Assembly: GCF_001949145.1 (NCBI RefSeq)
Contig: NW_019091399.1
Coordinates: forward strand, 1,393,349 to 1,457,348
DNA: 64,000 nt
Source of the DNA: Acanthaster planci
Taxonomy: Eukaryota > Echinodermata > Asteroidea > Valvatida > Acanthasteridae
Direction of reading: 5' to 3'
This document shows positions 24,501 to 37,114 of this stretch, piece by piece (positions within the stretch are counted from its first letter, which is position 1; every line of letters begins with the position of its first letter). A program made the position numbers and the translations under genes. The notes under the pieces were generated by a model that saw nothing but the letters and a program-made list of their open reading frames with translations, did not search any database and had not been told where the DNA came from.

Positions 24501-27302
24501 TAATACCAAAGTGTGCCTTGACCCGTTTAAAACAGTAGCCAGTCTGATATAAGACGATTTGACATGGTCACCGCACATTCAAGTGGAGTCCTTTTCAGAA
24601 AGGAGATAAGTTTAGATAAGTGTTGTTTGAAGCTTTGCATAGTGGAGTTGTGCACAGAGAAGAATGTTTGTGGGTAGGTCATAGGAACAATGTTTTTGGG
24701 AAGAAATATTGACATTTATGACAATATTGTATTTTGACTTTTGTGGGTTATTTGTTTGTATCACATAGCAGATACAGTCTTAGAGTAGCCAAGATGAAAA
24801 TGGGCAGTTACATCTCCCGTAAAAGGAATTTTACGTGATTTATAGAAAAAAACATTTCCGTGAAGGTAAAATGGTGCCAAAGGATAACTTGCTTTCGTCT
24901 GAGGCCGCGTCTCACTGCGCTTTGCTGCCCCCATAGGAAAAACAAGTCAAGGCGGAAAAATTACAGAGGATACGACAGAATGAGGTATATCGGCTGCGCA
25001 GCATTAAGAAGGAGATTGCCGAGGAGGCAGCCAAGTCTGAGGCTGAGAGGGCAAAACGTGAGCAGAGGAAGAAAGAGATGGAGAATGTACCAAAGGCATT
25101 TGGCCATCACAAGTATCCTTTTGTTGTGAATTCTGCAGGTGCTGGACACCACGTTACTGTACAAGGCACTTATGATGATGAATGTGTATGTCTCATGTAC
25201 ACGCGCGTGTATGTGACTTGCATGGAACTTTCCATATATGAGAACGGAGTCTTCAGAGTTACTGCGCCGTTTGTTCCTTGTTTTTTGCCCCTTCCCCAAA
25301 CTTACACCCATGCTCTGACGTGTCATTTAATCATCGTTTCTATGTTCACCTGGTGAGAATGTAAATGGAATGTAGGAGTTGTCCTTATCGTTGCCGCTTC
25401 AGATTGGAGGAAGAGCCTATGGTGATTAAGCTGAGTGACGAACTCGTGGGCAGTCTACGGGAACTCAAGGTACGCGCGGCTAAAATGTATCAGCGGTTGG
25501 GTCACTGTTTGGTGTTGCTCATGGCTGTGGAATGTCTTTCATGGAGACAACACATTCTTTTCTGAGATTGCATAATTCTTTCATAAGAATGTGGGCGATT
25601 CACAATAGTGCGCCACCAGGAGTTTGCAACGCGTTGGCCAATCACAACGCGCGAAATCTGTTGACCCTTTCCAAACGCGCATTTGGTCGACAGATTTCGC
25701 GCATTGTGATTGGCCAACACGTTGCAAACTCTTGGTGGTGCACTTTTGTGAAACAGCCATACTGTAGACAGTTTGGAGAGGAGTGATGATATTTTTCTCT
25801 ATAAGTAAAATGTTATTTTTGAAAGACGTCATTTGTGGACAAAAATGAGCAATTTTATGAAACATGGCGTTGGATTTCATTTTGGTTTGTCATTGAGTGA
25901 ACTGGACAATTGTCGTAGTGTCTTTTTTAATCTGTTAATGATCTTTCAAGATTGATAATGACAAGACATTCAGCCACATGTACATGTAAATTTCAGTGCA
26001 AGCTAATTGTATTTCATATCTAAATATTACACTTTGTAGTCTCTAATAATTATGTGTACATTTTATTCCTCTGAAGCCGGAGGGCCATCTACTCAGGGAC
26101 AGATACAAGAGCTTCCAGAAGAGAAATATCATCGAAACCAGAACGTGGAAGAGGTGAGTATGAGCTCCCCAATCTGTGTACGTTGATAGGACACTGCAGT
26201 TATGGCTGTAGCATTGCGGCAGCGCTTGCCTCAGTGTAATTGGGTTACAGGTGCACATGCTTGGATTTATGTGGATGTAATCTCATTCTGTAGTCAGTAG
26301 GATGTATTGGCTGAGAAGGAAATGGGAGAAGAGCTTTAACCTTCTGTTTGGCCTGAAGTGTTTCCACAGCCTCTCTGTCCACTACTTTCTCCTGCTGAAT
26401 GGTCAATGATGAACTTCTTTGGGGCACTCATGTTCCTTTAGGAGCATGATTGTTGTTGGCACTCTGGTATTGTAAAGCCATTTACAATGCAGATAGGTAT
26501 TACCAGCGGCATAAAATCCCAAATGGTCCAAGTCTCTGAGACATTCCCTTGGCCAACAGCATGTACAGGACGCCCAGAAATTAAGAACACACCAGTCTGT
26601 CTCTTCTCTTCCTCATGTTAAACAACATTCCAGGCTTTAGTTCAAGCACTATTCCCATGCCACATTCAGTGGGTTGATTGTTGGGTATGAAAAAGTGTCT
26701 TCCCTGCCAACAGTCGATTTAAACAAACATTCATTTCTGTTTGCTTTGCTGGCATGCCCGAGAACAAGTGTCTACAGCCAAATGTTAAGGGAATTTCTCC
26801 TCCTTGCATGGTATTCATGACTTAGCTGTTCCCTTTTTTTCTCCCAATAGGGGTCAGAAAGCACAGTATAAAGAGTATGAGAAGAAATCGCACAAGGAGA
26901 TCACGTAAGTCAAGACACTTTGGCGGTTTGTGTCAGTATGACAGCTTACAAGCAATAACGGAAGAACCTAGATTGATTCTGTAAAATGATGCTACCTATG
27001 GATGGATTTATTGGTCAAAATGGATTTAGTGATAAGAAACGTGAATCAATATTTAAATTCCACCCGCAGAATGCGGCAAACAACAGCCAATAAAAGAAAA
27101 TTAAACAAAATAAGATGCAAAACTACATGAACTTCAAAAACTAAAACAGTTCTTTCAAGTTAGTAGAACACTATCATTTCATTTTCTTTTAACCCTGTCA
27201 TTTGCTGGTGTTTGTGCAAAAATGAAGTATCATTTCAATCACATGCGATGTTTCAGTGTGTCAAGTTTATCTCTCTTCTCTGCATGTCTTTGCAGAGCTT
27301 AA
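18580..27302 (+). CDS. NOP53: Ribosome biogenesis protein NOP53 (GLTSCR2) orthologue
   Basis: Thirteen coding exons: 18580-18710, 19221-19306, 21146-21221, 21771-21964, 22411-22496, 23050-23145, 23485-23589, 24240-24413, 24937-25112, 25403-25469, 26077-26153, 26851-26904 and 27296-27302. They total 443 codons with stop, and every junction phase agrees. Matches to the family run along the whole length: LASEKKDQDLFFED in exon 2, ending APK in exon 3, YDVWG (exon 4), GASYNPSLEDHQ (residues ~212-223), KLSDELVGSLRELK (exon 10) and PEGHLLRDRYKSFQKRN (from residue 398). LFFED at residues 55-59 fits the arch-interacting motif by which NOP53 recruits the MTR4 helicase and exosome during 5.8S/60S maturation. 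Lys/Arg/Glu-rich helices (exons 8-9) suit a nucleolar pre-ribosome binder. Human NOP53 is 478 aa, so this 442-aa protein looks complete. The gene is divergent from LRRC73 and convergent with MRCK. Confidence 0.96.
19560..19920 (+). repeat. Dispersed repeat, copy A (NOP53 intron 2)
   Basis: About 350-400 bp related to 49030-49445 in the same orientation. Shared landmarks in order are TTTCT-GACAA-TGAGGG, TTGCT-TGATGTA, TGAATATGCAAAT, CATAAAAAC, AAAATGAAAATT-AAAAT and a closing CAAGG segment. The copies differ by many substitutions and small gaps, so the family is old. No coding capacity or inverted ends were seen. Confidence 0.55.
22923..22990 (+). repeat. tRNA-derived SINE head or tRNA pseudogene
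   Basis: GGGGTAGAGTGGTTAAGACG resembles an RNA polymerase III A box. About 35 bases later, GAGCTCAAGTCCC resembles a B box. The ends cannot form a proper acceptor stem and no CCA-side pairing is visible, so a functional tRNA is unlikely. It lies in NOP53 intron 5 on the sense strand. Confidence 0.5.
25594..25756. mobile_element. Near-perfect palindromic MITE in NOP53 intron 10
   Basis: Left arm 25598-25667 and right arm 25687-25752 are inverted copies with few differences. For example TTGCAACGCGTTGGCCAATC on the left pairs with GATTGGCCAACACGTTGCAA on the right, and CGCGCGAAATCTGTTGACC pairs with GGTCGACAGATTTCGCGC. The loop is only ~20 bp. Transcribed as part of NOP53 pre-mRNA, it would fold into a long hairpin. 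The high similarity of the arms suggests a younger insertion than the others in the window. Confidence 0.8.
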
Positions 27303-27437
27303 TCACCAGGAAGTGGGTCAGTGAGGTGGTCATCAAGAATGCTCTGACCTGTTAAAGTCAGTGGAATGACATAAAGACAGAGAGTTCTGAAGTCAGGGTA
27401 CCATACCCCACCAAATTATCCACTGCCCGCTGAACAT

Positions 27438-27712
27438 CAGAGGGAACGTTAGTTGAACGTTGAGAGGATGGAAGTTGAACATCACCTGGAATTCTAGTTC
27501 AGTGTAGAGAAAACTAACGTTCAACCTCTGCAAGAACTAAAGTTCGACTCAAAGAGGGAACCCAAGTTAAAAACATTTTTAGGAAGCGAAGTTCGATACA
27601 GGAAGACTTGAAGTTCAAATCGAGCGGGGAACCAGAATTTACCATTTAGGGAACCCAAGTCGAAATCAGTTTGGAACCCAACTTCAGTATTGAGGAATTG
27701 CTCCTCAACAGT
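27438..27712 (+). repeat. Degenerate ~23-bp tandem repeat just after the NOP53 stop
   Basis: Eleven to twelve diverged units of about 20-26 bp follow one another, with a rough pattern AGGGAACCC-AAGTTCRAA. Examples are AGGGAACCCAAGTTAAA, AGGAAGCGAAGTTCGATA, AAGACTTGAAGTTCAAAT and AGGGAACCCAAGTCGAAAT. A few looser units may continue to ~27790. It begins 136 bp after the stop codon, so it probably lies in the NOP53 3' UTR. Confidence 0.55.
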
Positions 27713-28992
27713 GGTAATGGATGCTCAACATCTTTATCAGGAACGAAAATCCATCAACTGCAGTAACTTGAGTTCAGTCTCATTTGGACCTCACACAGAG
27801 GGAACGTGCTCATTGGTAGGAGCACACATGAAACATCAGAAAGAACTCAACTTGTTCTTTCTTCCCACCTTGAATATCAGGACCACTCTTTCAGAGGCTG
27901 ACAGTCATCTGCAGAGTCCTGGCCTTTCAACATGTTGAAACCGATCTGGAAATTCCCACAGCCTCAGTTTTCATAGAGCAGCCGAGCCAAAATATTTTTT
28001 AGTAAATGTGCAAGGCTAGCAGCAGTCTTCTGGGAACCAGTCACAAGAAGTGCACAGTGCTGAACATGTTGGATGGCAACCTGCTTTCACTGAGGTTTTC
28101 GGTGCCTATCAAATTCTGTGCTGAGCAGGCACATCCAATGAACCCTCCATCGTGACACATTCTGCTGTTAGTGACTGTGCTTATCAGCTTATAGTTATGC
28201 TTTTATGTACACTGACCCCACAAGATGGCACTTCAAAAACTGTTGTACATATTTTCCATTTTATTTTTCATCACGTAGGCCTGTGATCGGTGTATTGCAG
28301 TCTACCAGACAAAATATAATGCTACGTGGGACAGTGAACAATCCGAAAATAACACTTTGGGATGTTTCTCGTTTAGTGTTTCCAAGATTTGTTGACGCTA
28401 ACATGAGAAGTTGTGTTTTAAGGCATTTCACAATAGATCTTACATGTACATCTCAGTATGTCACAATTCCAATTCTGCATGTTTAGCTACTAGCCTATGG
28501 ACGATAGGCGATACTAGTGCTAATGGTTCAATTGGGCTGAGTGCACACCAGTGTTTTAAGGGAGTCATTGAAATCTTGACCCAGGCCATTTTCAGGTGAC
28601 TTGAATCCAGTTATTAGGCCAAGATGGTTAAAGTGCTCACAAATCAGTAAACTGTAGCGTAACAGTTGCAACAATAGTACACTTCAGGAACTTCAGCGTT
28701 ATAAACTGTTTACCTGCGTCAAGTCTTCTCATGAGGGAAATTGTACTCGAGACCCAGACTTTAGAAATTGCGACAAGTTGAACTCCACGTTTCAATTCCG
28801 TACACACAAGCTATAGCTAGTCACAGTAACACTGGAACAACACAAAAGAACTAGAGAGTCAGTCTCGCGTTTTCAATATCACTTTTTTAATATTAATTTT
28901 TCCTCTTTTTGAAATAGTTTTTCGGGAAAATACAACACAGTTGATGTTATTTCAAAAGTACAAAGCCCAGAAACTAATGGAAAAGAATAATA

Positions 28993-28998
28993 AATAAA
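28993..28998 (+). terminator. Candidate poly(A) signal for NOP53
   Basis: First AATAAA downstream of the stop that I could find, 1.7 kb away. A second AATAAA follows at 29090-29095. A T/G-rich stretch (TTATTGTGGCAGTTTGTGTT) lies ~45 bases after the first. Confidence 0.3.
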
Positions 28999-31900
28999 GA
29001 CTTCTTTTTAAAAAAAAATCACGTAATTAATCCATTAATTATTGTGGCAGTTTGTGTTAAGAACCCTGATTCAACCAAAATGTAATGATAATAAAGAATG
29101 TTCCAACTGAAAACATTATCCAAGACAAAGCAACGATGTGGTATGTGGGGAGTGTATAATTTTACCAAAATACTTGTTCGGGGGCATTCTTATGGCTGTA
29201 ATGGTATGATTTAGGCTAACCCATTTCCAGTGGCATAATTATATCGTGACAATGGACCAAGCCGAGGATAGATAGGAACTCTCTCTGCAGACCCTTGCCG
29301 ACTCACACAAGTAAACTTTCTTGTGCTCGTTTGATGTGTCCACGACTTTAAATCTGGGGGCCTGTCAACATTTTCAGAATAAACTCTGAAATTCTTTTCA
29401 ATTTTTTTTCCAAACACTGGCTACTTTTTACATTGCTGACGGCATTGCATCTGTTTGATTAATACAGTTATGCCTGCCGTAAGGTGCTTAGACTAACTCA
29501 TGGTCCTTCAGTAAACTGACAAGTTGAAGGACGAATTCAACTCGAACCAGTGTCGAGCATTGCATAATTGCTTGCTGTGACTTGAGTCCGGAAAGAACTC
29601 ACAGATCTCGTCTGCAGTGAGCAGGCAGTAATACAGATGTTATTTCAAGAAAAAAAAAGGAAAAATACACAAAATTGTCTGGAATCAAATGCAGAATAGC
29701 ATACAATCTGTCTAAAACAATCACCAAGAAGCCTGACTATTGTACACAGCCTCTTCCAAACAATATTTGTTTCAAGTTCAAGAGTGACTTAGCTAATGTA
29801 TACAGATACTCTTGTCTGTTCCATGCACATGTGGCTTGGGTGCAAGTTCCTGTGAATGAGCGATGCCAACTGGAGTGGCAAATTGAGAAAGAAAGTGAAT
29901 CGATTCGAAATACAGCAAATGCATTTTCTACAAAGGGACCAAATGTGCTCCATTCGAATGACTTGGAAACTAACAGGATTAACTTCCGTTCCAACTGATG
30001 TAACGTTACACCAGTCATCAATTCAAACCTGGTTGCAAAAAACTCTGTACAGTAAACTCGGATTGGAGTCCATCTCAACTTGTCCCTAAAAGTCTCAAAT
30101 CCCTCGTACTCTCTGTCCATCTCTCCAACATGCTACCCTCATACTTCTAGCCAAATACATGTTTCACCCATTTGGAATATCTCCATGCATATCTACCAAA
30201 CGAGTCTGAAAACAGCCTGACTACACTCTGTTTTTGTTTACAGCTACAACAGCTCTGAGACAATTCACAAGACTCCACCAGGGGGGAGAGAGGCACTCTG
30301 GATTTACAACATTTCATCAACTCATTTCTTGACTGGGTTATCTGAGCAAACTAAGGTAGCCTCTAGCACTGGCACTACTCCAGTGGCGAACACTTGTATT
30401 CTGTGCTCATGCATAGATGAACAGCACTGTCCAGATAGACGAAAGTCTTGAGACATGTACATTTGAGCAACATGCATTTTTTTGTATCTTGAATGCAACT
30501 TTGTCACAGTGAGCAGGCTTTGCAATCATTAGAGAACACCAAATTTGAAGAAATGATGCAACCTTGAAAAAGTACGAATTATATGTTCATCAAACACGTA
30601 AATCTCTACCTTTTTTCACAGTAGTGGATAATATACAAATGTAATTACTGGCATTAAATTTTACCCAAAGGTCCATACATTTAACGGTACAGAAATGAAT
30701 GACTTCTAAGCATCAAATGAAGATTTCGGTTTGCTATCTCCAGTTTCATATTCTGAGTTGTACTGTAGTACGATAGGAAAATATATTCAATGGATAAGTG
30801 GCTACAAAAACTGCTATTTCAAACCTATTTTATGAGGGGAAGATAATTACATGTGGATGTAATGATTCTAACGAGGTTTTTCTTCAGTGGTACATATACA
30901 GGGTTAGTTTTCAAGATGTCAAGTTATCTGGAAAATGTTTCAAAACATTCTTCTCTGCCTGAAACAGATATAAGGCATTAACAACATGAAAACCAACAAA
31001 ATAAAGGTTATGTTAAAGATGAACCACCTTACTACGTAATATCTGCCACAAATAATATTCTTTTAAAAACAGTCCTGCCCTTTTGAAGCTCTAATGGGAC
31101 AATTCCACAGTAGAACAAGCCTGTTATCTTCTTAACTAGATCCTAAGTCTAGATGCCAGACCATGAGAACGCTTTACCCTCTTCTTTGGCATGCTAAGTC
31201 TACAGCCCAAAGTGAGGCCTTAAAATAACAAAATGGTCTGGTGCCACAGCAAGCTTTGTTAGTCAGTGCCCTCTAAGCCAAGCCAGACAAACATGGTGCC
31301 CTTTTCAATGTATAATGTACACCTCAATGCCCAGCAGTGCACTATGTTCATGGACCCTGGCACCGATTTATCCCAAAGCAATGAAATACTGTGGAATTGC
31401 CTCTCAGAAATTAGTTACTGAAGAGTTAACTAGTAATTCTTGCATTACCAAATACAATTTGCAAAAAACATTGATTCTTTCGGTAAGTAACATCATCTTG
31501 TTACATAACGCTTTACAAGAGTTACCATACTACTGCTAGGCATTGTCATTTTTTTCTATTTTACAAGTTAACTTTTTTTTAGAATTTTCTTAGCAAAGCA
31601 AAACAAAAAATGTTTCGGCAATCCTGTGATCATACAGGCTAGCAACATAAGGTGTTCCATACCACCTTACTGGAAGACCAGAAAATAATTAGCATATTCA
31701 AAACACTGTCCTGTGTCTCTACTTGCAGGTTATTACACAAAGATCAATTATGCAAAGAAAACTGTTTTAAAATAATAAGAACTGCTAGGTCAAAAATTTG
31801 GCTTCGCTTTTAAAGTTTGTGTTCCAATACTTTCAATCGACACACACGGTACAAAGAAATTCAATCCTTTTAATTTGATACGATTAATGCACTTTGCACA

Positions 31901-33837
31901 TGCCGTTCAATATGCACACCTACATATGCAAAACATGCATTAATTATGCATAATTTACAGTCACAATCAGGCCAATTGGAACCACATCATATACCACTAC
32001 ATTATGCATACGTTTAAACTTTCTGTTATTTCACCTATATGAGAAACCACAGGTGGTTTTTTTTGCGTTTGTTTTCCAGCGACCCTCCCAAAGCTAACTT
32101 CATTCATCTATCCTTTTTTTTTTATCTACAACCATTCTTTATATATTTAGATACAAAAAACACCGACCTGTTTAAAATCCTTGGAAATAGCAGAGGAAAC
32201 ACACACATTGTGTGACCTCCGGTCACGTCTTCTTACAAACCATTTCAAATACACTAAACCATTCCGGCAAATATACAGTATTGTAACAAACCTAAATGTA
32301 GACAAATACATATTAATGAATAGTGTATTACCACGGTAGCTAAAAACAGGATGATAAACCTAAAGAAATAAAGAACGCAAACCCATATATAAATGAAAAG
32401 CTAATTTAAATAATTTACAAAGACAAGGAAAAAAAGTTTGCTGCACTTAACAAATACACATCCAATTTACTAAAAGTTACTTCGGGATAAACCTGGCTGG
32501 TAACCAACAATGTTTGTTGCATGCATGGTACCAGTGATCTAGGAAAATAATCCCTTCTAAAGTATAGCAAATAATGTCTGTGAATTGCCACTTCTATTAG
32601 GAATTCATTTTGAGTAATGGATTTAAGTAGTTAAGTAGTTTTTTAATATTAAATAGAGTAAGCCTGTTATATACAATTGTTCCAAACAGATGTTTCTGTT
32701 TTTTTTTCAACAGAATCTGCAAGGGTATATCTGAAATGCTCCAAATGGAATTTTCTCCCCAAATCATGAAATTTTTCACACTGAAACCAATTTTATGTAC
32801 AGGTACATTTGCCTACACATATGCCCCCCATGTCTTTGCATTTGACTCATGTTTATCTAACTAAATGACTGTTAAGACCTAAATTTGTCACAGAAATCTG
32901 CTGAACTGATTAAGCGAAGGGTGGACTTTGATTTCACCAGTCTCAATGCACTTGCCAAGTCACAACTATGCAATAGTCTATTTGATAGTTACTGCTCACT
33001 TCCTTGGGTTTCTCGAGTTCAACCAGAGACAATATCAAGCTCATGTTCCATAGTGTACACCCCGCCACAAAATTCAGATTTCTGGCACCATGAGGACAAT
33101 GGAGAGAAATGTGGATTTCTTGGCAGAGAAGTTTGATACCTGGGCGCAGCATTTCTACCACTGCATGCCCACTTTCATTGTTGTATGCCTGTATTGGTAC
33201 CCTGAAAAATGTCTGGAGAACCAAAGCCGATAAAAGGCAGGGCATACAATATCCGACTTGTATGCAGACTTGACAAAGACAGAACACTTAACACTGGTGA
33301 AATTGACTTCTTTTTTTGCTAAATGAGCATTTCTTGCACTGTGGTTGGAGACATGGCTTCGTAAAACAGCAAAAATCTTTTGTACAGCCCTAGTCAGTAC
33401 CTACATGTAGACTACCATTACCAGTAATTTAAACTTCTTAAATTTACACCAAGGCAATAGAGTAACTTGTCCAAATGAGGGCTGTTTTCATTCACCGTAG
33501 TACACTTGGCTTTAACTTTTAGTTTCCTTTGAATCAAACACATCGACCGGTAGACCACACATCGAGAGGACATAATGTGCCTTGTCAATGCAATGGCATG
33601 CATGGTACCCACAGCTCCATTGTTAAAAAATTCAGTGCAAAACCAACATGCTTCAAGGGGCGATGGTGCGCAGGGGACCTAACTAAATTGGGTGAAAAAA
33701 ATGAACAGGTGCCTTCTATCTTAAGCACAATTTTAGAAAACTGTCTTCCTTGTTTTGTTTCAGGGCTCACGTGGTTTACATCCAAGTGAGCTGCAACATG
33801 GGATAGTAAGCTAGTTTAGACACTCACGAACAACATT

Positions 33838-33843
33838 TTTATT
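33838..33843 (-). terminator. Candidate poly(A) signal for MRCK
   Basis: AATAAA on the minus strand, 2.3 kb after the MRCK stop. It is followed on that strand by the GU-rich stretch TGTTGTTCGTGAGTGT, a fitting downstream element. Confidence 0.35.
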
Positions 33844-35111
33844 TGGCTAAACAGCTGTACCACAGAGACAAATCTTGCTATCATGAAACAACATTGGAGA
33901 AATTAGTACTGTTTTCACCAGTGAACACCTTCACAAAGCATTCCATGTCGTTGTATCAAACCTCTCTTATTTTAAAAATATTACTCTATGCTTTCCACAG
34001 TACTCAGCTTATTTTGGCAAATGCTGATTCTAAATGACACACAGGACTGAGGAAATAAAAGAAAGAAAAAATACAAAAATAAAATGAATTTTGTGCCTAA
34101 ACGAATGGAAAAATCTGCTAGTCAACTCAGACAGCTAGTTGATTTGATACCAAAATGCTGGGCAGTGCTTTGCTTGGCAAATTCACATTTTGGACACAAA
34201 AGGGTTTTTAAAATCTGAATCAGAATCATGTCAGAAGTTTCCTGAAAGAGCATTCAAGCTAACAATAAAAATTCTGGCACCTAAGTTGAATTGGAAGAAT
34301 TTTCCACTCAACAAAACAGAACAAAATTATGTTCATGTGCATGGTAATATTCTTGATGAGTTTTTAAGGATATGCTACAGACGGCAATTCAACTCTGCCT
34401 GGTTAGAATGTCCTTTTACAAGTAAATTGCCACGTGGGGACCAGGTGGGTTCAGTGGTATGAAATTCAATTTTGGACACTTTGGAAACTGCAAATTAACG
34501 GGAGAGTTCTGCGCTTACCTTGAATGCTCACTCAAAATGATCAACCTAACTGCTTTCAGCTAAAAAGCTCAGAACCTTGATATGAATCTCAGAACCTTAG
34601 AATTTGATTCTTTAATATTGAGCCTGGATATATATTTTTTTTCCACATATCTGATCCTTTTCAAAACACTGCACTTTTTTTTCGATCTTATACAGATTTG
34701 CTAATGAAACAATGCATATGCATGTTTTAAGGGCTTTAAATACACCACATCCATCTCAGAGTTACTAAAATTACTGGGAATTTTTGAAATCACCATTTGA
34801 CAAATGTAACTACCAGCAGAGGTACGAGAAGATAAAACGCAACCCTTAAAAAACAGAAATTTAGCGTCCAATAACAACATCCTATGGTTACAGGTTCTTA
34901 GATATTACAAATGTACACTATGTCAAGGTTTGTTTTTATAGCAGAATGCCCCATCAATCTTAAGTACTCCTCTCAACATATCCATGGAGAAAGAGAACAC
35001 GTGTATTCATCAGCCTGTGGTACAAGAATGTTCAAAAGCATGCTGTGGAGTGATCGGACCAAGGACCATTGGTCAAACTGGGGTTTATCTCTGCCTGCAT
35101 GGACAGAGTTA

Positions 35112-35302
35112 GTCAAGCCTGAAGGAGTTCTAGAGCGTTTTCGAAATGAGTGGGTTGGGCTCAGACTTCGGTTTTGCTGGTTCCAGTCAGAGCTTGAACA
35201 TGTGGTTTTGAACTCCATTCAAAGTGGCTGGAACCAGCGAAACTAAAGTCTAAGCCGAATCCACTCATTTCAAAAACCCTCCTAGTCTCCACCTCAGGTA
35301 TG
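35112..35302. mobile_element. Palindromic MITE-like element between NOP53 and MRCK
   Basis: Arms of at least 65 bp (about 35130-35195 and 35217-35282) are inverted copies. Examples: GAAATGAGTGGGTTGGGCTC against the complement of AGCCGAATCCACTCATTTC, and GCTGGTTCCAG against CTGGAACCAGC. Weaker similarity extends ~20 bp outward on each side. The spacer is ~20 bp. It may sit in the 3' UTR of MRCK, or beyond the gene. Confidence 0.7.
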
Positions 35303-36121
35303 TGTCACTGCCAAAATGTCAAGGTCCCGGTGTCCTGCCAGGCTCTGCAACACAAAATGGCTGCTGATAACCCATGATGTAACCAACCTCTGTGGGCTTG
35401 GCAAAATTAACTAGACATGGCTAGACCAATCATCCTCAACTGGTCAGCGTAGGCATTCTATTAAAGTCCAACCATGATTAATCCGAGTTCTGGATCAAAT
35501 TATTCTGGCTGCATAACGTGATCCCCGACGTGTTCCATCTTGCAGCAGAAGTCAACACTTTGTGACTTCTTTCCTCGTTTCAACACAGTGCAGTGGTCAA
35601 GTCCGTTGCAAGTCTGGTCACAAGCAAGGCCCGTATCAATTCACTACACTGTAGTCCCGTCACAAGAAACAGGGGGATGAACCTAAAAAAATGCCCTTGG
35701 ACACCCTTCGCTTAAATACCATGTCTCTCGACTTCAAGGGATGACTTGCAATAGGCCAGTGCTGGACTCGACCATGACACTGTTGCACAATCTTCATGAA
35801 AGGGGAGCATGCTGCTTTATATGCAATTGGGCCGTTACCAGAAACCAAGAAGACGAAAGATTGTAACCACCTGTGCCTGTTCATGTGTGGTTGTAAAGGG
35901 GCAAAATATTCTCTACACTATTAACTGAATGGGACTGCAGGCAACGTAAAACTGAACACATGCACGTCCCGCGCTCTCTGCAACAACCTAAGGTTGAAGC
36001 TACCACCATGAGCTCCTTGTGTGACAAGCACGCTAATCCGTGAGCGGAGCATTTCATGATGCTTTCCTCTGTAAGCTGTCATTGTCGTAATTTAGTTACC
36101 AGAGAGCGATGACAACAGTAG

Positions 36122-37114
36122 TTAGTACGCTGATGTTCCTTTGGCTTCCCCGTCCCAGCCCCCAGACCCACCAGATAGCTGATCGGGCTCCACTACACTC
36201 GTCCGGTGCGGTGTGGGAGGAGTACTGGAACTAGAACCTGCAACCAAACAAGATTACACCGCAAACGGATCACACAAATGCTGGCTGCTATTCAGTCTTC
36301 CAGATTGTTCACCCGCCTTTAAACTTCAAACTACTGACACATATTTATTGCTTAAGCAGCGCCATGAAATTGGCCTCTCAGAACTAGATGCCTACCAGCC
36401 GGAGGAGGTAAGCACGGAATGCCTCTTTGGTAGGCAGGCTGCTAGTAGGTGACTCACTAATTGTTGTGCAACAAGTGGTGTAACGGCCTCTCATCCAAAT
36501 TACCTATACCGATGATCTATATACATGTACACTGACTGGACAGTGCATTGAGAGTGAGGGCTAGAAGTCACTAGGTGTCATTTTAGGAGGCCTAAGGTTT
36601 ACACAGGTGAGTGTTGGGACTGAGAGAGAGACTGGAAATCTTAGTCACAGTGGGCTGCCACATTATGACTGTTACAGTTTACTTTGAGACAGATGGAAGT
36701 CTTCTTTGGGGGCCCTCAAGGAGGCTTCATTTGTTTGTACATGGCAAAAGGCACACAAGCTATCAAGTTAGTATACAGACATCAGTGGTCTATAAAACTG
36801 GAATCTTAAGGCTGATACCCACCTAATGAATGCCTCGGCGAGTGGCTGGACGGGGGTGGTGAATCATCACTGTAGCTACGCTGCCCCCCATCATGGCTCC
36901 CGCTGCTCCCATCGCTTGCTGTCAGCCCCGAGCCTGTCGGCAGTAGGCTTCCCCCGCCGTTTAAGTCACCTCGGCCAGCTGAGTGCATGGAAGCAGCTCG
37001 CTCCCTAGAGCTCTGTCCCCCGGCCCGTAGGCCAGGCCCTGTGGGCTGGAACATGCTGCGCACCCGCTGAAAGTCACGACCTAGTTGCTTCTCCTCACGC
37101 AGTTGGATCTTTCG
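36122..37114 (-). CDS. CDC42BPA: MRCK exons: Ser/Gly/Pro-rich C-terminal tail and stop
   Basis: Exon 37114-36823 starts [20 protein letters not shown]. It then becomes a low-complexity Ser/Gly stretch ending [14 protein letters not shown]. Its donor GTGGGT splices in phase 1 to the last exon, 36237-36122. That exon reads [18 protein letters not shown], continues to [13 protein letters not shown], and stops at TAA. The tail pairs with the Ser/Pro-rich C terminus of vertebrate MRCKs, which ends in a Trp-Asp dipeptide before a short tail. SSTPPTP and SPPPSSHSP are likely proline-directed phosphosites (inference). Confidence 0.92.

Larger units (their letters stand above)
27713..36121. other. Region between convergent NOP53 and MRCK, probably largely 3' UTR
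   Basis: About 8.4 kb without recognisable coding exons on either strand. The left part should hold the 3' UTR of NOP53 (plus) and the right part the 3' UTR of MRCK (minus). Open frames here are short and show no known motif. One palindromic element lies at about 35112-35302. Confidence 0.5.
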
